A DNA stretch of 64,000 nucleotides, taken from contig CACJBX010000001.1 in assembly GCA_902591755.1 (NCBI GenBank), positions 35,001 to 99,000 on the forward strand, read 5' to 3'. This DNA is from an uncultured Pelagibacteraceae bacterium. GTDB lineage: Bacteria > Pseudomonadota > Alphaproteobacteria > Pelagibacterales > Pelagibacteraceae. Below, piece after piece: positions 36,164 through 44,481 of the stretch. Position 1 is the first letter of the stretch. Every line of letters starts with the position of its first letter. The translations under genes and the position numbers were made by a program. The notes under the pieces were generated by a model. The model searched no databases, was not told the DNA's origin, and saw only the letters and a program-made list of their open reading frames with translations.

Positions 36164-37385
36164 GAAGAAATTAGACCTATCCCTAGGTCGAACTTTCAAT
36201 CTTTTAAAAAAACTTGGTAACCCTCAGGACAAACTTAATAATATAATTACAGTAGTAGGAACGAATGCTAAGGCAAGTATGTCATACAGTCTAAAGGCAA
36301 TTCTTAATCAAGCTGGATTAAAGTGTAATATGTACACCTCTCCACATCTTCAATCCTATACTGAACGTTTTGTATTTAATGATGCTGAAATTGATGAAGA
36401 AAATCTTTTTAAATTGTTAGAAGATACAGAAAAAGTCTTAGCAGATGATAATGCGACTGTGTTTGAAATACTTACATGTGCTTTTTTAAAATATGCGGAA
36501 AGCTTTAAAGATAATATTAATATTATTGAGGCTGGATTATTTCACCAATTCGATAGTACCAATGTTTTTAAAAAAAATTTAATGACATTAATTGGTGTAA
36601 TACATAACGATCATTTTCAATGGTTAGAAAATAAGAGTATTGATGGAGTTATACATGAAAAAACTTGTAAACTTTTAAACTCTAATATTTTTGTAAACAA
36701 ACAGGTGAATGATGAGATAGGTAAAAAAGTGGAACAATCTTTAAATCAAAATACATCAAATAAATATTTTTTTGGAAAAAACTTCAATATCTCAAGATCA
36801 GATAATAGCTTCATTCAATATCAAGATGATATTGGTGAATTGATATTACCAGAACCCAATATTCTAGGAGACCATCAACTTTATAATATTAGTACTTCAA
36901 TTGCAGCGTCTAGAAAAATATTTAACATTAAAGATCAAGATATCAAATCAGGTATTCAAAATATCCCCCTTAGAGGAAGATTACAGGAAATAAAGTCAGG
37001 AAAACTCAAAAAAATTGCAGGTAATAATAGATTGGTAGTTGATGGAGGCCACAATATTTCAAGCAGTTATGTTATTGCAAACTGGATTAAAAACCAAAAT
37101 CAAAAAGTTAATCTCGTTGTAGCTATGATGAAAGATAAAGAACATCAAAAATTTATGAAATCTTTTGAGGGTCTAGTTAATTCAGTTACTTTAATTGATA
37201 TTCCTAATCAGGATGGAGGGATTTCTAAAAATAAATTTAAAGAAAAGATAAGTAATCTCAATTTTAATTTAAAAATTTCAGATAGTATCGATGGTGCAAT
37301 CTATTTAAATTCAAAAGATATTAACACTATTACCTTAGTTACAGGATCACTTTATTTAATTGGGGAAGTTCTAAATTTAAATTAA
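36117..37385 (+). CDS. folC: Folylpolyglutamate / dihydrofolate synthase, atypical P-loop
   Basis: Mur-ligase-type enzyme expected to add glutamate to dihydropteroate and folates. The LDLSLGRTFNLLKKLGNP start, SPHLQSYTERF, the ILGDHQLYNIS segment, PLRGRLQ, VVDGGHN and the terminal TGSLYLIGEVL identify FolC. The ATP loop reads GTNAKAS (48-54) in place of GTNGKGS, and E-V-G-L-G-G-R-x-D-A-T-N reads EAGLFHQFDSTN. 422 aa. Start codon is inside accD (47-base overlap), the only position that gives the family N-terminus. Confidence 0.88.
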   Translation: MNKLQNLISELEKHHKKKLDLSLGRTFNLLKKLGNPQDKLNNIITVVGTNAKASMSYSLKAILNQAGLKCNMYTSPHLQSYTERFVFNDAEIDEENLFKLLEDTEKVLADDNATVFEILTCAFLKYAESFKDNINIIEAGLFHQFDSTNVFKKNLMTLIGVIHNDHFQWLENKSIDGVIHEKTCKLLNSNIFVNKQVNDEIGKKVEQSLNQNTSNKYFFGKNFNISRSDNSFIQYQDDIGELILPEPNILGDHQLYNISTSIAASRKIFNIKDQDIKSGIQNIPLRGRLQEIKSGKLKKIAGNNRLVVDGGHNISSSYVIANWIKNQNQKVNLVVAMMKDKEHQKFMKSFEGLVNSVTLIDIPNQDGGISKNKFKEKISNLNFNLKISDSIDGAIYLNSKDINTITLVTGSLYLIGEVLNLN

Positions 37386-37699
37386 GTATTTTCTTTAATC
37401 CAAGAAACAATATTAGATTTAGTGGTAGCTCCAACTTTTGTTGCTTTCAATTCTCCACCAGAAAATAAGAGCATAGTTGGTATACCTCTGATTCCGTATT
37501 TTGTTGGAGTGTTAGGTTCGTTATCAATATTATGTTTTGCAATTACAACATCAGACATCTCATTAGAAATTTCTTCTAAGATTGGTCCAATTTGTTTACA
37601 AGGTCCACACCACTCTGCCCAGAAGTCAACTATAACTGGTTTGCCAGCCTTAATAACTTCTGCTTCAAAGTTTTCATCTGTTACGTTTACAGTAGCCAT
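37382..37699 (-). CDS. trxA: Thioredoxin
   Basis: General protein disulfide reductase of the cytoplasm. The redox motif WAEWCGPCK (C31, C34 region) and the cis-proline segment GIRGIPTMLLF are canonical. 105 aa, start MATVNVTDENF. Stands alone on the minus strand, convergent with folC by a 4-base overlap. Confidence 0.97.
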   Translation of the reverse strand: MATVNVTDENFEAEVIKAGKPVIVDFWAEWCGPCKQIGPILEEISNEMSDVVIAKHNIDNEPNTPTKYGIRGIPTMLLFSGGELKATKVGATTKSNIVSWIKENT

Positions 37700-37765
37700 A
37701 GTATTTATATATAAAGATTAGATTTATATTCAAGCCCAAAATTTTTAAAATTTATTTTATCCACA

Positions 37766-39250
37766 TTAAACATTTTGATATTTCTTTTCAATGGACATTA
37801 CAAAATTATTTAGTTGGTCCAAAAATTTGAGATTTTTCTCATCATTTTCATTAGTAAATTTTTCCCTTAAATTGTCGCACTCGAAATAAAATTCTTTGCA
37901 AGTCCACCACTTCTCTTTTTTATCACTAAGAATTCTCTTAGCTATATCTCGTCTCACCTGTTTTAAAATAGATTCGGGCAGAACATGAGGAGCTTCTTGA
38001 AAGATAATTTTTTTGCCAAATCCAACAAGTCTTTCATCTTCAAACTTATCCAGCAATCTTAGTTTATCTGACCAAGATGCCTCGTGCCATTTTGAGAATA
38101 AATTTGTATCTTTATTTGGAGTGAACTTTTTATATATACTCTCTTCTGGAAGTATATCTTCTTGAGATTTTGATTGTTCTTTTTCTTCAGCAATTTCTCT
38201 TAAAGCAGTCAATATGTTCTCAGAAAACTTTTCGTCAGTGTTTACTAATTCAGCTCTTTTTATCAGTATATTTCTATCTATTACATTATAGGGTTCAACA
38301 TCCATACCAAATTTTTTATCCAAAATTATAGGTGCTTTATTTGATCTGATAGTTCTTAAAAATTTGGGTGATTTTTTCATCTCAGCTTTTAAATCGTTGA
38401 TCGACATTTTAAGAAGAGGTTCTACATCAACCCTTAGGTCGACCGCTTGACCCCACTGATATATCGGATGGGTACAAAATTTCGGGTGGAGAGGAGCACA
38501 AAGGTAAAGTCTTGATTTTCCATAGAAATACTCATTTAAAGTAATAATCTTTTCTTTTTTAATAATTGTTTCTGTGTCTAACTTATTTGCAGTTTTTAAA
38601 AAATCGTTCCAAGTTTCTGGCTGCTTTTTCTTAATTAAACCTAGTACTTTAAGTGTGAGCTCAGCATCAAAAATTGCACTATGAGCTCCGCCAGATTCAA
38701 AACCATTCATTCTTGCTAAAGACTCTAATTTCATCACTGCGTTACCCTTCTCGTTAATTTCAGTTTTTAATATTTTATTATCAATAGCAAAAGCACCTCT
38801 TGCTATATTTAGTCCATCGTGTCTTTTGTTTGGTGAGGCATTAGTAATGTAGGGGTATCTAATACCCTTAAAAAACTCTTTTCTAATCATTTCATCATCA
38901 AAACCTATGTTTGACCACCCCATGAAAATTGCCGGACTCCACTTTTTAAAAATTGCTTCAACTTGATTTAACATCTGATAATGGCTTAGGTTCGTTTTTG
39001 TTAGCAAATCTACGTTTGTTTTATTAACGAGCAGCGCCATACACTGAGGTATTTCACCTTCGGGTAGTCTACATCTTAGATTAAATCTGTCTTTTTCTTT
39101 AAAGTTTTCATCTACCAATATTCCTCCAATTTCAATTATGCTGCCAAAATCAGTAGAAGAACTTGATGACTCAATATCCCAAATAACAATATTCAATTTT
39201 TTTCCTTTTTTTATTTTAATGCTTTTTGTGAAGAGGATATGATCTCGCAT
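37766..39250 (-). CDS. Exonuclease I-like DEDDh 3'-5' exonuclease
   Basis: A 494-residue protein with an N-terminal DEDDh exonuclease domain: D25 and E27 (IWDIES), D118/D119 (NIGFDDEM), H190 and D195 (GAHSAIFDAE). The C-terminal two-thirds resemble the SH3-like and helical parts of SbcB/ExoI, with a KLRLLDKFEDERLVGFGKK segment near 400. ExoI degrades single-stranded DNA from 3' ends in mismatch repair and recombination. Compared with E. coli ExoI the DYETFG start is changed and a serine run follows. Downstream on the same strand from the MGME1-like gene by about 55 nt. Confidence 0.8.
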   Translation of the reverse strand: MRDHILFTKSIKIKKGKKLNIVIWDIESSSSSTDFGSIIEIGGILVDENFKEKDRFNLRCRLPEGEIPQCMALLVNKTNVDLLTKTNLSHYQMLNQVEAIFKKWSPAIFMGWSNIGFDDEMIRKEFFKGIRYPYITNASPNKRHDGLNIARGAFAIDNKILKTEINEKGNAVMKLESLARMNGFESGGAHSAIFDAELTLKVLGLIKKKQPETWNDFLKTANKLDTETIIKKEKIITLNEYFYGKSRLYLCAPLHPKFCTHPIYQWGQAVDLRVDVEPLLKMSINDLKAEMKKSPKFLRTIRSNKAPIILDKKFGMDVEPYNVIDRNILIKRAELVNTDEKFSENILTALREIAEEKEQSKSQEDILPEESIYKKFTPNKDTNLFSKWHEASWSDKLRLLDKFEDERLVGFGKKIIFQEAPHVLPESILKQVRRDIAKRILSDKKEKWWTCKEFYFECDNLREKFTNENDEKNLKFLDQLNNFVMSIEKKYQNV

Positions 39251-39304
39251 CTAAACAAGTAGCAAGTGAATTTGTTAGTATATTAATTTAATAATTTGTC
39301 AATT

Positions 39305-39988
39305 TTATTTGACAAAAAGGTTGTAAAATTTTTCAACTCTCTCAAGAAAATTGTTTTGATAATCTAAAAGTTCATTGCCTTCAATTTTAAAATCTTGAAA
39401 TAGTCTGTCTACTGTACACATCAAAACAACTCCCTGTGTGATGTTGGAGTTATAAACTGTGTTATGCGCTAATGAATATGCCCCTATTTGTAAAAAATAG
39501 TCTTCAATATACTCTTTCTTTTTTGGTTTATTACTTTGTTTAAAATCTAAAATTGTCTCTCTACCTTCATAAACACCTATACAGTCAGCTGTGCCAGCAT
39601 ATTTGTTAGGATAATATAGTGTTGCTTCAGCACCCCAAACTTCTGTTAGTTTATTTTTTAGACCATTATCTATAATTTCTTCTGCCATTTTTTTTGAGTT
39701 ATTGTTATCATCAATTAAATCTTGATTAAGCTTTCCATGTAGGAACTCTTCAATAAACTTGTGAATTGAGCTACCTCTACTTGACGCCTCTTTTTTGATT
39801 CTATCTGCCTCAAGCTTTCCGACTCTTTCCTTCCATGCAGCTAATGCAGCTTTGTCCTCTTCACTTTTTGTTGCTGAAAGTATGGTTGTAACAGAGGGTA
39901 AGTTATATCCATCTAAAGAGTAGTGCCTTTTTCCTTGAATTAATGCTCGAGTAGAACTTGGATAATTAAATTTTTTATTCCATTCCAT
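39305..39988 (-). CDS. MGME1-like PD-(D/E)XK exonuclease
   Basis: A 227-residue nuclease of the PD-(D/E)XK superfamily. Motifs: PSVTTILSAT with AAWKERVG (about 31-57), H76, E121, D135 in GTADCIG, D148-x-K150 in ILDFKQSNKPKK, and the Q167-x3-Y171 pair. This order and wording closely resemble mitochondrial MGME1, a single-strand DNA exonuclease, and related phage proteins. Located between an ExoI-like gene and rmuC, so a role in DNA-end processing is likely. A phage or host origin cannot be decided from sequence alone; composition matches the neighbourhood. Confidence 0.75.
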   Translation of the reverse strand: MEWNKKFNYPSSTRALIQGKRHYSLDGYNLPSVTTILSATKSEEDKAALAAWKERVGKLEADRIKKEASSRGSSIHKFIEEFLHGKLNQDLIDDNNNSKKMAEEIIDNGLKNKLTEVWGAEATLYYPNKYAGTADCIGVYEGRETILDFKQSNKPKKKEYIEDYFLQIGAYSLAHNTVYNSNITQGVVLMCTVDRLFQDFKIEGNELLDYQNNFLERVEKFYNLFVK

Positions 39989-40024
39989 TTGAGCTATTAT
40001 ATTTGTTTTTTAATTTGAAATGAA

Positions 40025-41080
40025 TTAGTTTTTAGCTTGTTTAGGTTGTTTACTTAACTTTTCTACATTCTCTGTATTGATAGCTCTTTCAATCTGCTCT
40101 GGATCTTTTATATTTTCTAGTGTCCGCGTAATAGATCTGGCATCTTTTCCAAAACTGTCGACGACTGTCATGGCCTCCTCTAATTTTTTTCTTAATTTAT
40201 AAATATTATCGAAATGAGTTGAAAATCTAGTGCTGATTGTTTTTAAATGATCATAGATTTCTGTTGCGTGCTTTTGAACTTTCAAAGTTTGAAATCCCAT
40301 ATGTAGAGATTGTAAATAAGCTGAGAGAGTATTAGGTCCTAAAATTACAACTTTATACTTTTTCATTATTTCTTGCGTCAACAGCTCTTTATTAACAGGA
40401 TCTTGGTAAGAGCTTAATTCTGAAAATAAACTTTCTGTTGGAGCATAAACAATTGCGAAGTCTGTAGTTTTAGGAGGATTTATATATTTATCATTAACTG
40501 ATTTTGCTTTATCCCTAAAAGCTTTTGCTAAATTTTTTCTTGCATCAGCAGCGGCCTTTTTATCCTCATCTTTAAATGCATCCTCTATGGCTTTAAATTT
40601 ATCTACAGGAAAATGACTATCTACTGGTACAAGCACATCCTCTTTAAGTTTGATAGCAAACTCAACATTTTCACTCGTATCTTCTTTCATTTTAACATTA
40701 GATAAATATTGTGAAGCTGGTAACAAATCCTCTAATAAAGATCCTAAACTGAATTCAGCTAATGTTCCAAATTTTTTCACCCCTGCAAGTATCTTATTTA
40801 TGCCTCTCTGGCTTTCATTTAAATCTTTTACCTGCATATTAAATGCTTCAACTTTTTGATTTACTGAAGTTAGTGTCTGAGTCATATCTCTTGTGACATC
40901 TTTAGATAAACTGTTAAAAGATGCACTCATTGTATTAAATGAACTATTAATACTATCCCTTAAATTATTAATTTCTTGAGAATTATCTTTTGGTTCTGAT
41001 TTATTTCTTCTCTGAGTAATTAATAGGTAAATTATTATTACCATTAAAACTAAAATTAAATATAATATCGAATCTTGCAT
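40025..41080 (-). CDS. rmuC: DNA recombination protein RmuC
   Basis: Proposed nuclease-related protein that limits DNA inversions. An N-terminal membrane helix (about 3-21) is followed by a coiled coil (about 27-100) and the conserved RmuC domain, with VPVDSHFPVDKF near 152-163, DFAIVYAPTESLF near 207 and ILGPNTLSAYLQSL near 247. 351 aa, usual length. Third in a row of DNA-processing genes on the minus strand. Confidence 0.92.
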   Translation of the reverse strand: MQDSILYLILVLMVIIIYLLITQRRNKSEPKDNSQEINNLRDSINSSFNTMSASFNSLSKDVTRDMTQTLTSVNQKVEAFNMQVKDLNESQRGINKILAGVKKFGTLAEFSLGSLLEDLLPASQYLSNVKMKEDTSENVEFAIKLKEDVLVPVDSHFPVDKFKAIEDAFKDEDKKAAADARKNLAKAFRDKAKSVNDKYINPPKTTDFAIVYAPTESLFSELSSYQDPVNKELLTQEIMKKYKVVILGPNTLSAYLQSLHMGFQTLKVQKHATEIYDHLKTISTRFSTHFDNIYKLRKKLEEAMTVVDSFGKDARSITRTLENIKDPEQIERAINTENVEKLSKQPKQAKN

Positions 41081-41171
41081 GCTATTAATTATGAATATTC
41101 CTATTTTATCAAAGTATACAAGTAAAAAAATTAAAAAAACAAATAAAATTGTAATATAATTAATTAAAATA

Positions 41172-41303
41172 ATGGAATTTCAATTAACCTTTAAAATAAT
41201 AATTATAGTAGGTGTTTTAATAGCTGTTTATGCAACTTTAAGAAATTTAGATGTAATTAAAATTATTCTTATCTATTTAAAGGACTTGTTACTAAGAAAA
41301 TAA
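41172..41303 (+). CDS. Candidate 43-residue single-pass membrane protein
   Basis: A short ORF with ATG at 41172 and TAA at 41301-41303, in the spacer between rmuC and hisG on the opposite strand. The product has a hydrophobic stretch KIIIIVGVLIAVYATL (about 8-23), then RNLDVIKIILIYLKDLLLRK, giving a basic C-terminus and a possible second amphipathic helix. It fills the spacer and overlaps the hisG end by 12 bases, like real gene pairs here. I do not recognise a family. Chance ORFs in AT-rich DNA are a real alternative. Confidence 0.45.
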   Translation: MEFQLTFKIIIIVGVLIAVYATLRNLDVIKIILIYLKDLLLRK

Positions 41304-41975
41304 CTTAATAATGTTTTTTAAACCTTTTTTTGAAAAACTTTTTTTTGATAAAAAAACACATGCTTGAGATTTAAGAATTTCACCGTCTTTAAGTATACGT
41401 AAATTGTTACTTTTAATTGTTTTCCCAGTCGAGCTTATGTCAGTAATTAAATTAGCTGAACCAGTAAAAGGATAAACTTCCGTAGCGCCCAAACTTTTGA
41501 TGATTTGAAATTGTGTTACACCTTTTGAAAATAAGAAGTCTCTAGTCAAATTGGGATATTTAGTTGCAACTCTAAGTCTTTTCTTTTTTTTATCTCTAAA
41601 TTCAAACGCAATTTCTTCTAAGTCTGCAACTGTTTGAACATCAATCCACGTATCAGGAATAGCAACAACCAGATTTGCTTTTCCGAAATCGTATTTTTTA
41701 ACAAGGTTTATTTTTTTTTGTGTATTAAATTCACTTTCTTTAAATAAGTCAAAACCAGAAAAACCTATATCTAGAGAACCATCCCCTAGTCTTTCTATAA
41801 TCTCTCTAGCATGTAAATATAATATTTTTAAATTTTGTTTATTTTTAATTGATCCAATGAGATCCCTTTCCCCTCTTTCTGAAATAAGTTTTAGTTTTTT
41901 TCTTTTAAAAGTCTTTAAAACGTCTTTCCTAAGTCTGCCTTTGCTTGGTATACCTATGTTAATTGTATTTTTCAT
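41292..41975 (-). CDS. hisG: ATP phosphoribosyltransferase, short form
   Basis: First step of histidine synthesis, joining ATP and PRPP. 227 aa with no C-terminal regulatory domain, so it is the HisG-S type that needs HisZ. The start GIPSKGRLRKDV, the DIGFSGFDL loop and the phosphoribosyl-type segment EVYPFTGSANLITDI are visible. HisZ is encoded directly upstream with a 3-nt gap. Confidence 0.94.
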   Translation of the reverse strand: MKNTINIGIPSKGRLRKDVLKTFKRKKLKLISERGERDLIGSIKNKQNLKILYLHAREIIERLGDGSLDIGFSGFDLFKESEFNTQKKINLVKKYDFGKANLVVAIPDTWIDVQTVADLEEIAFEFRDKKKKRLRVATKYPNLTRDFLFSKGVTQFQIIKSLGATEVYPFTGSANLITDISSTGKTIKSNNLRILKDGEILKSQACVFLSKKSFSKKGLKNIIKLFS

Positions 41976-41978
41976 AAT

Positions 41979-43028
41979 TCACTTTAAGTTTATTGCTGCC
42001 CCAACAGCTGGCACTTTTTTTTTCGATCCTAAATCAGAAATTAATTGATCATATCTTCCACCATTAAATATATTTTGAACTTTATTTTTTGATTTAATGT
42101 CAATTTTAAACACCATACCTGTATAGTATTCGAGTTGTCTTCCAAAGGCAGTTGAAAAAATTACATTAAGCTTTGAAACTTTTTTATTTGATAATGGAAA
42201 ATATTTTTGATCAACTGCTAGATTAATTTTATTTTTTTTAAAAAATTTATTTAATTCCTTTGCTGCTTTGTTGATTGGACATTTGATCTTTAAAAACCCT
42301 TTAATAATTTTAGAAACATTTCTACCCTTGCTTGGACGTCTTGGGTCTTTAATCTTTTTATCAAACCTCTTTAAAATTTCATCAATGGATCTACCAGCAA
42401 TTATTGATGACTTATTTTCTTTGATCATTTTTAGATAACGTTTTTTATCAACCTCTACAATTGTTGGATCAACATCTGAGTTTGTCTCTAATCTTTTCAG
42501 CAAGTCGTTGAAATAGCTTTCTCTCCAAAAATGTCTTGAAAGTCTCAATTTCCATCTCTTAGGGATATCCAATTTTGAGATTAAAAGATTAAATATTTCC
42601 ACATTTCCTATTGTCAATGTGCCTGTAGAATACTTTAAGTTTTTTATTGATTTAAGAGAAGTATCAATTATTTCTTTATCATCTTTTTTCTCATCTTTTG
42701 AACCAATTATTTCAAATCCAATTTGGTCTCTAATAATTGAGTCTTTTTTATTATTTGATTTTCTATATGCCTGACCGCTATAAAATATTTTTTCTTTAGT
42801 TTTAAGATTATTTTCAAGGTACCTAAGGCAAGAAACTATTGTTAAATCAGGTCTTAAACATAACTCGCTTCCATTTTGATCGATAAATGAAAAGATAAAC
42901 TTTCTAAAATTTTCGCCTGATCTTTGAACTATGTGATTAGCTTCAATTACAGATGGTAATTCAATGTATTTAAATCCTTTAGATTTTACAGATCTAAGAA
43001 TTTTTTCAGATAAATTTTTTGATTTCAT
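41979..43028 (-). CDS. hisZ: ATP phosphoribosyltransferase regulatory subunit HisZ
   Basis: Histidyl-tRNA-synthetase-like protein without charging activity that forms a hetero-octamer with short HisG and confers histidine feedback. The class II-like core shows CLRPDLTIVSCLRYL near 58-72 and QIGFEIIGSKD. The C-terminus has GGRYDQLI and AVGAAINL. 349 aa, no anticodon-binding domain. Its start overlaps hisS by 23 bases. Confidence 0.9.
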   Translation of the reverse strand: MKSKNLSEKILRSVKSKGFKYIELPSVIEANHIVQRSGENFRKFIFSFIDQNGSELCLRPDLTIVSCLRYLENNLKTKEKIFYSGQAYRKSNNKKDSIIRDQIGFEIIGSKDEKKDDKEIIDTSLKSIKNLKYSTGTLTIGNVEIFNLLISKLDIPKRWKLRLSRHFWRESYFNDLLKRLETNSDVDPTIVEVDKKRYLKMIKENKSSIIAGRSIDEILKRFDKKIKDPRRPSKGRNVSKIIKGFLKIKCPINKAAKELNKFFKKNKINLAVDQKYFPLSNKKVSKLNVIFSTAFGRQLEYYTGMVFKIDIKSKNKVQNIFNGGRYDQLISDLGSKKKVPAVGAAINLK

Positions 43029-44400
43029 TGATTAAATTTTCTTTTGGAAATGTAACTTGATTATTTTCTCCTTTAACCCCAAGAAGATTTTTCAAGGTGA
43101 TGTTGTTATCTTTAAATTCATTTTCCCCACAAATTACAGCGACCGGACACCCTCTTTTATTGGCATAAGTTAATTGTTTCCCGAGATTTTTTTTACTGTC
43201 TAAAAAGATTTCTGAATTAATATTATTTTTTCTCAAAGTTTCTAAAATTTCGTAATAATTTTTTAAATATTTTTCATCCATCACACAAATAATAACCGGC
43301 TTTTGTTCGTTGATTTCTGGGTTTAATTGGATCATCGCAAATAACAATCTATCAACACCAATACTTACACCTGTACCAGGTATATCTACTCCCTTAAATC
43401 TAGATATTAATTTATTGTATTGTCCTCCAGAGCAAATGCTTCCAATATCTACTTCTTTGCCTTTGTTATTTTTTGCTTTAAAACTAAGATTAGTTTCAAC
43501 ACAAAAGCCATCATAATATGCAAGACCTCTTACAATTGTAAAATTAGTTTTAATTTGACCAGAATAATTTCCAAATTTTAAAATTTCTAAAAGATCTTCT
43601 AATTCTTTAATTCCCTCTTGTGTTAAAGGATTTTTAAAATTTTGTTTAAGTTTACTCAAATCATTAATCTTTAAAAAATCTAAAATCTCAGATACTTGGT
43701 CATCACTTAGATTAGCACCTTTTGTAATTGCACCACTTTTATCTTTTCTCTCTTTTTTTAATAAATCCTCAACACCTCTTAATCCAAAACCAGGTTTATC
43801 AAGCTTGTCTATAGCTCTCATAACCTTGGTCTGTTTAGTGTCTGGAATCTTTAGATCTTTGATTATACCTTGAATTATTTTTCTGTTGCTGACGTTAATG
43901 ATAAATTGATCTGTTTTTAAACCACACTCCAATAACGTGCTTGCAATTAAATTACATAATTCTGCATTCGCTTGAGCTGGGTTAACATTTCCTACAATAT
44001 CACAATCTGCTTGCGTAAATTCCCTGTATCGCGCATTTCCAGCTTTCTCATTTCTAAAAACATTTTGGATTGCATATCTTTTATATATTGATGGAAGATC
44101 TTGATTGTTTAGAGCAACAAATCTCGCTAATGGACTTGATAAATCATAACGAAGGGTAATATCTTTAGTTCCGTCTTTAAAAGAAAATACATCAGACATA
44201 GGATTACTTTCGTCCTCTGCGAGAAAGGATCCAATATTTTCTGCAATTTCAAAAGATGGCGTTTCCAAAGGGTCAAACCCGTATTTTATAAAATTATTCT
44301 CTATAACTTTTAAAAGTTTCTTTTTAAGAAGTAATTTTTTATTCCACCTATCTTCAAATCCCTGAGGCAACCCAGGAGTTAATTTATTTTCTTTACTCAT
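43006..44400 (-). CDS. hisS: Histidyl-tRNA synthetase
   Basis: Charges tRNA-His. Class II motifs are present: TLRYDLSSPLARFVA (motif 2 region entry), QNVFRNEKAGNARYREFTQAD (as two parts, about residues 106-126), the histidine-binding GGQYNKLI and the GTGVSIGVDRL motif 3. A C-terminal anticodon domain follows. I chose the ATG at 44400 (MSKENKLTPGLPQGFEDR); the open frame continues upstream through the tRNA-His gene, whose CCA end is only 5 nt before this ATG. There is no room for a ribosome binding site outside the tRNA. Confidence 0.95.
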   Translation of the reverse strand: MSKENKLTPGLPQGFEDRWNKKLLLKKKLLKVIENNFIKYGFDPLETPSFEIAENIGSFLAEDESNPMSDVFSFKDGTKDITLRYDLSSPLARFVALNNQDLPSIYKRYAIQNVFRNEKAGNARYREFTQADCDIVGNVNPAQANAELCNLIASTLLECGLKTDQFIINVSNRKIIQGIIKDLKIPDTKQTKVMRAIDKLDKPGFGLRGVEDLLKKERKDKSGAITKGANLSDDQVSEILDFLKINDLSKLKQNFKNPLTQEGIKELEDLLEILKFGNYSGQIKTNFTIVRGLAYYDGFCVETNLSFKAKNNKGKEVDIGSICSGGQYNKLISRFKGVDIPGTGVSIGVDRLLFAMIQLNPEINEQKPVIICVMDEKYLKNYYEILETLRKNNINSEIFLDSKKNLGKQLTYANKRGCPVAVICGENEFKDNNITLKNLLGVKGENNQVTFPKENLINEIKKFI

Positions 44401-44405
44401 TTTTT

Positions 44406-44480
44406 TGGTACCCTGGCTTGGGATCGAACCAAAAACTGAAGTTCCACAAACTTCCGTGATAACCATTTCACCACCAGGGC
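44406..44480 (-). tRNA. tRNA-His (anticodon GTG)
   Basis: On the minus strand a 75-nt cloverleaf: acceptor GCCCTGG with CCAGGGT, D-stem GTGA/TCAC with normal G18-G19, anticodon stem GAAGT/ACTTC around loop TTGTGGA (anticodon GTG), T-arm TTTGG/CCAAG around TTCGATC, then A73 and an encoded CCA. A73 rather than C73 is the alphaproteobacterial tRNA-His pattern. The first pair is G1-U72; one further G precedes at 44481. It lies directly upstream of hisS. Confidence 0.95.
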
Positions 44481-44481
44481 C

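Noticed and set aside
37766-41080. Anti-phage defence island
   Set aside because: No toxin, restriction, retron or CRISPR-type partner is present and base composition matches the surroundings; only a DNA-repair cluster can be supported.
43006-44466. Longer hisS reading frame starting at 44466
   Set aside because: The extra 22 residues are translated from the tRNA-His gene; the family N-terminus begins at 44400.
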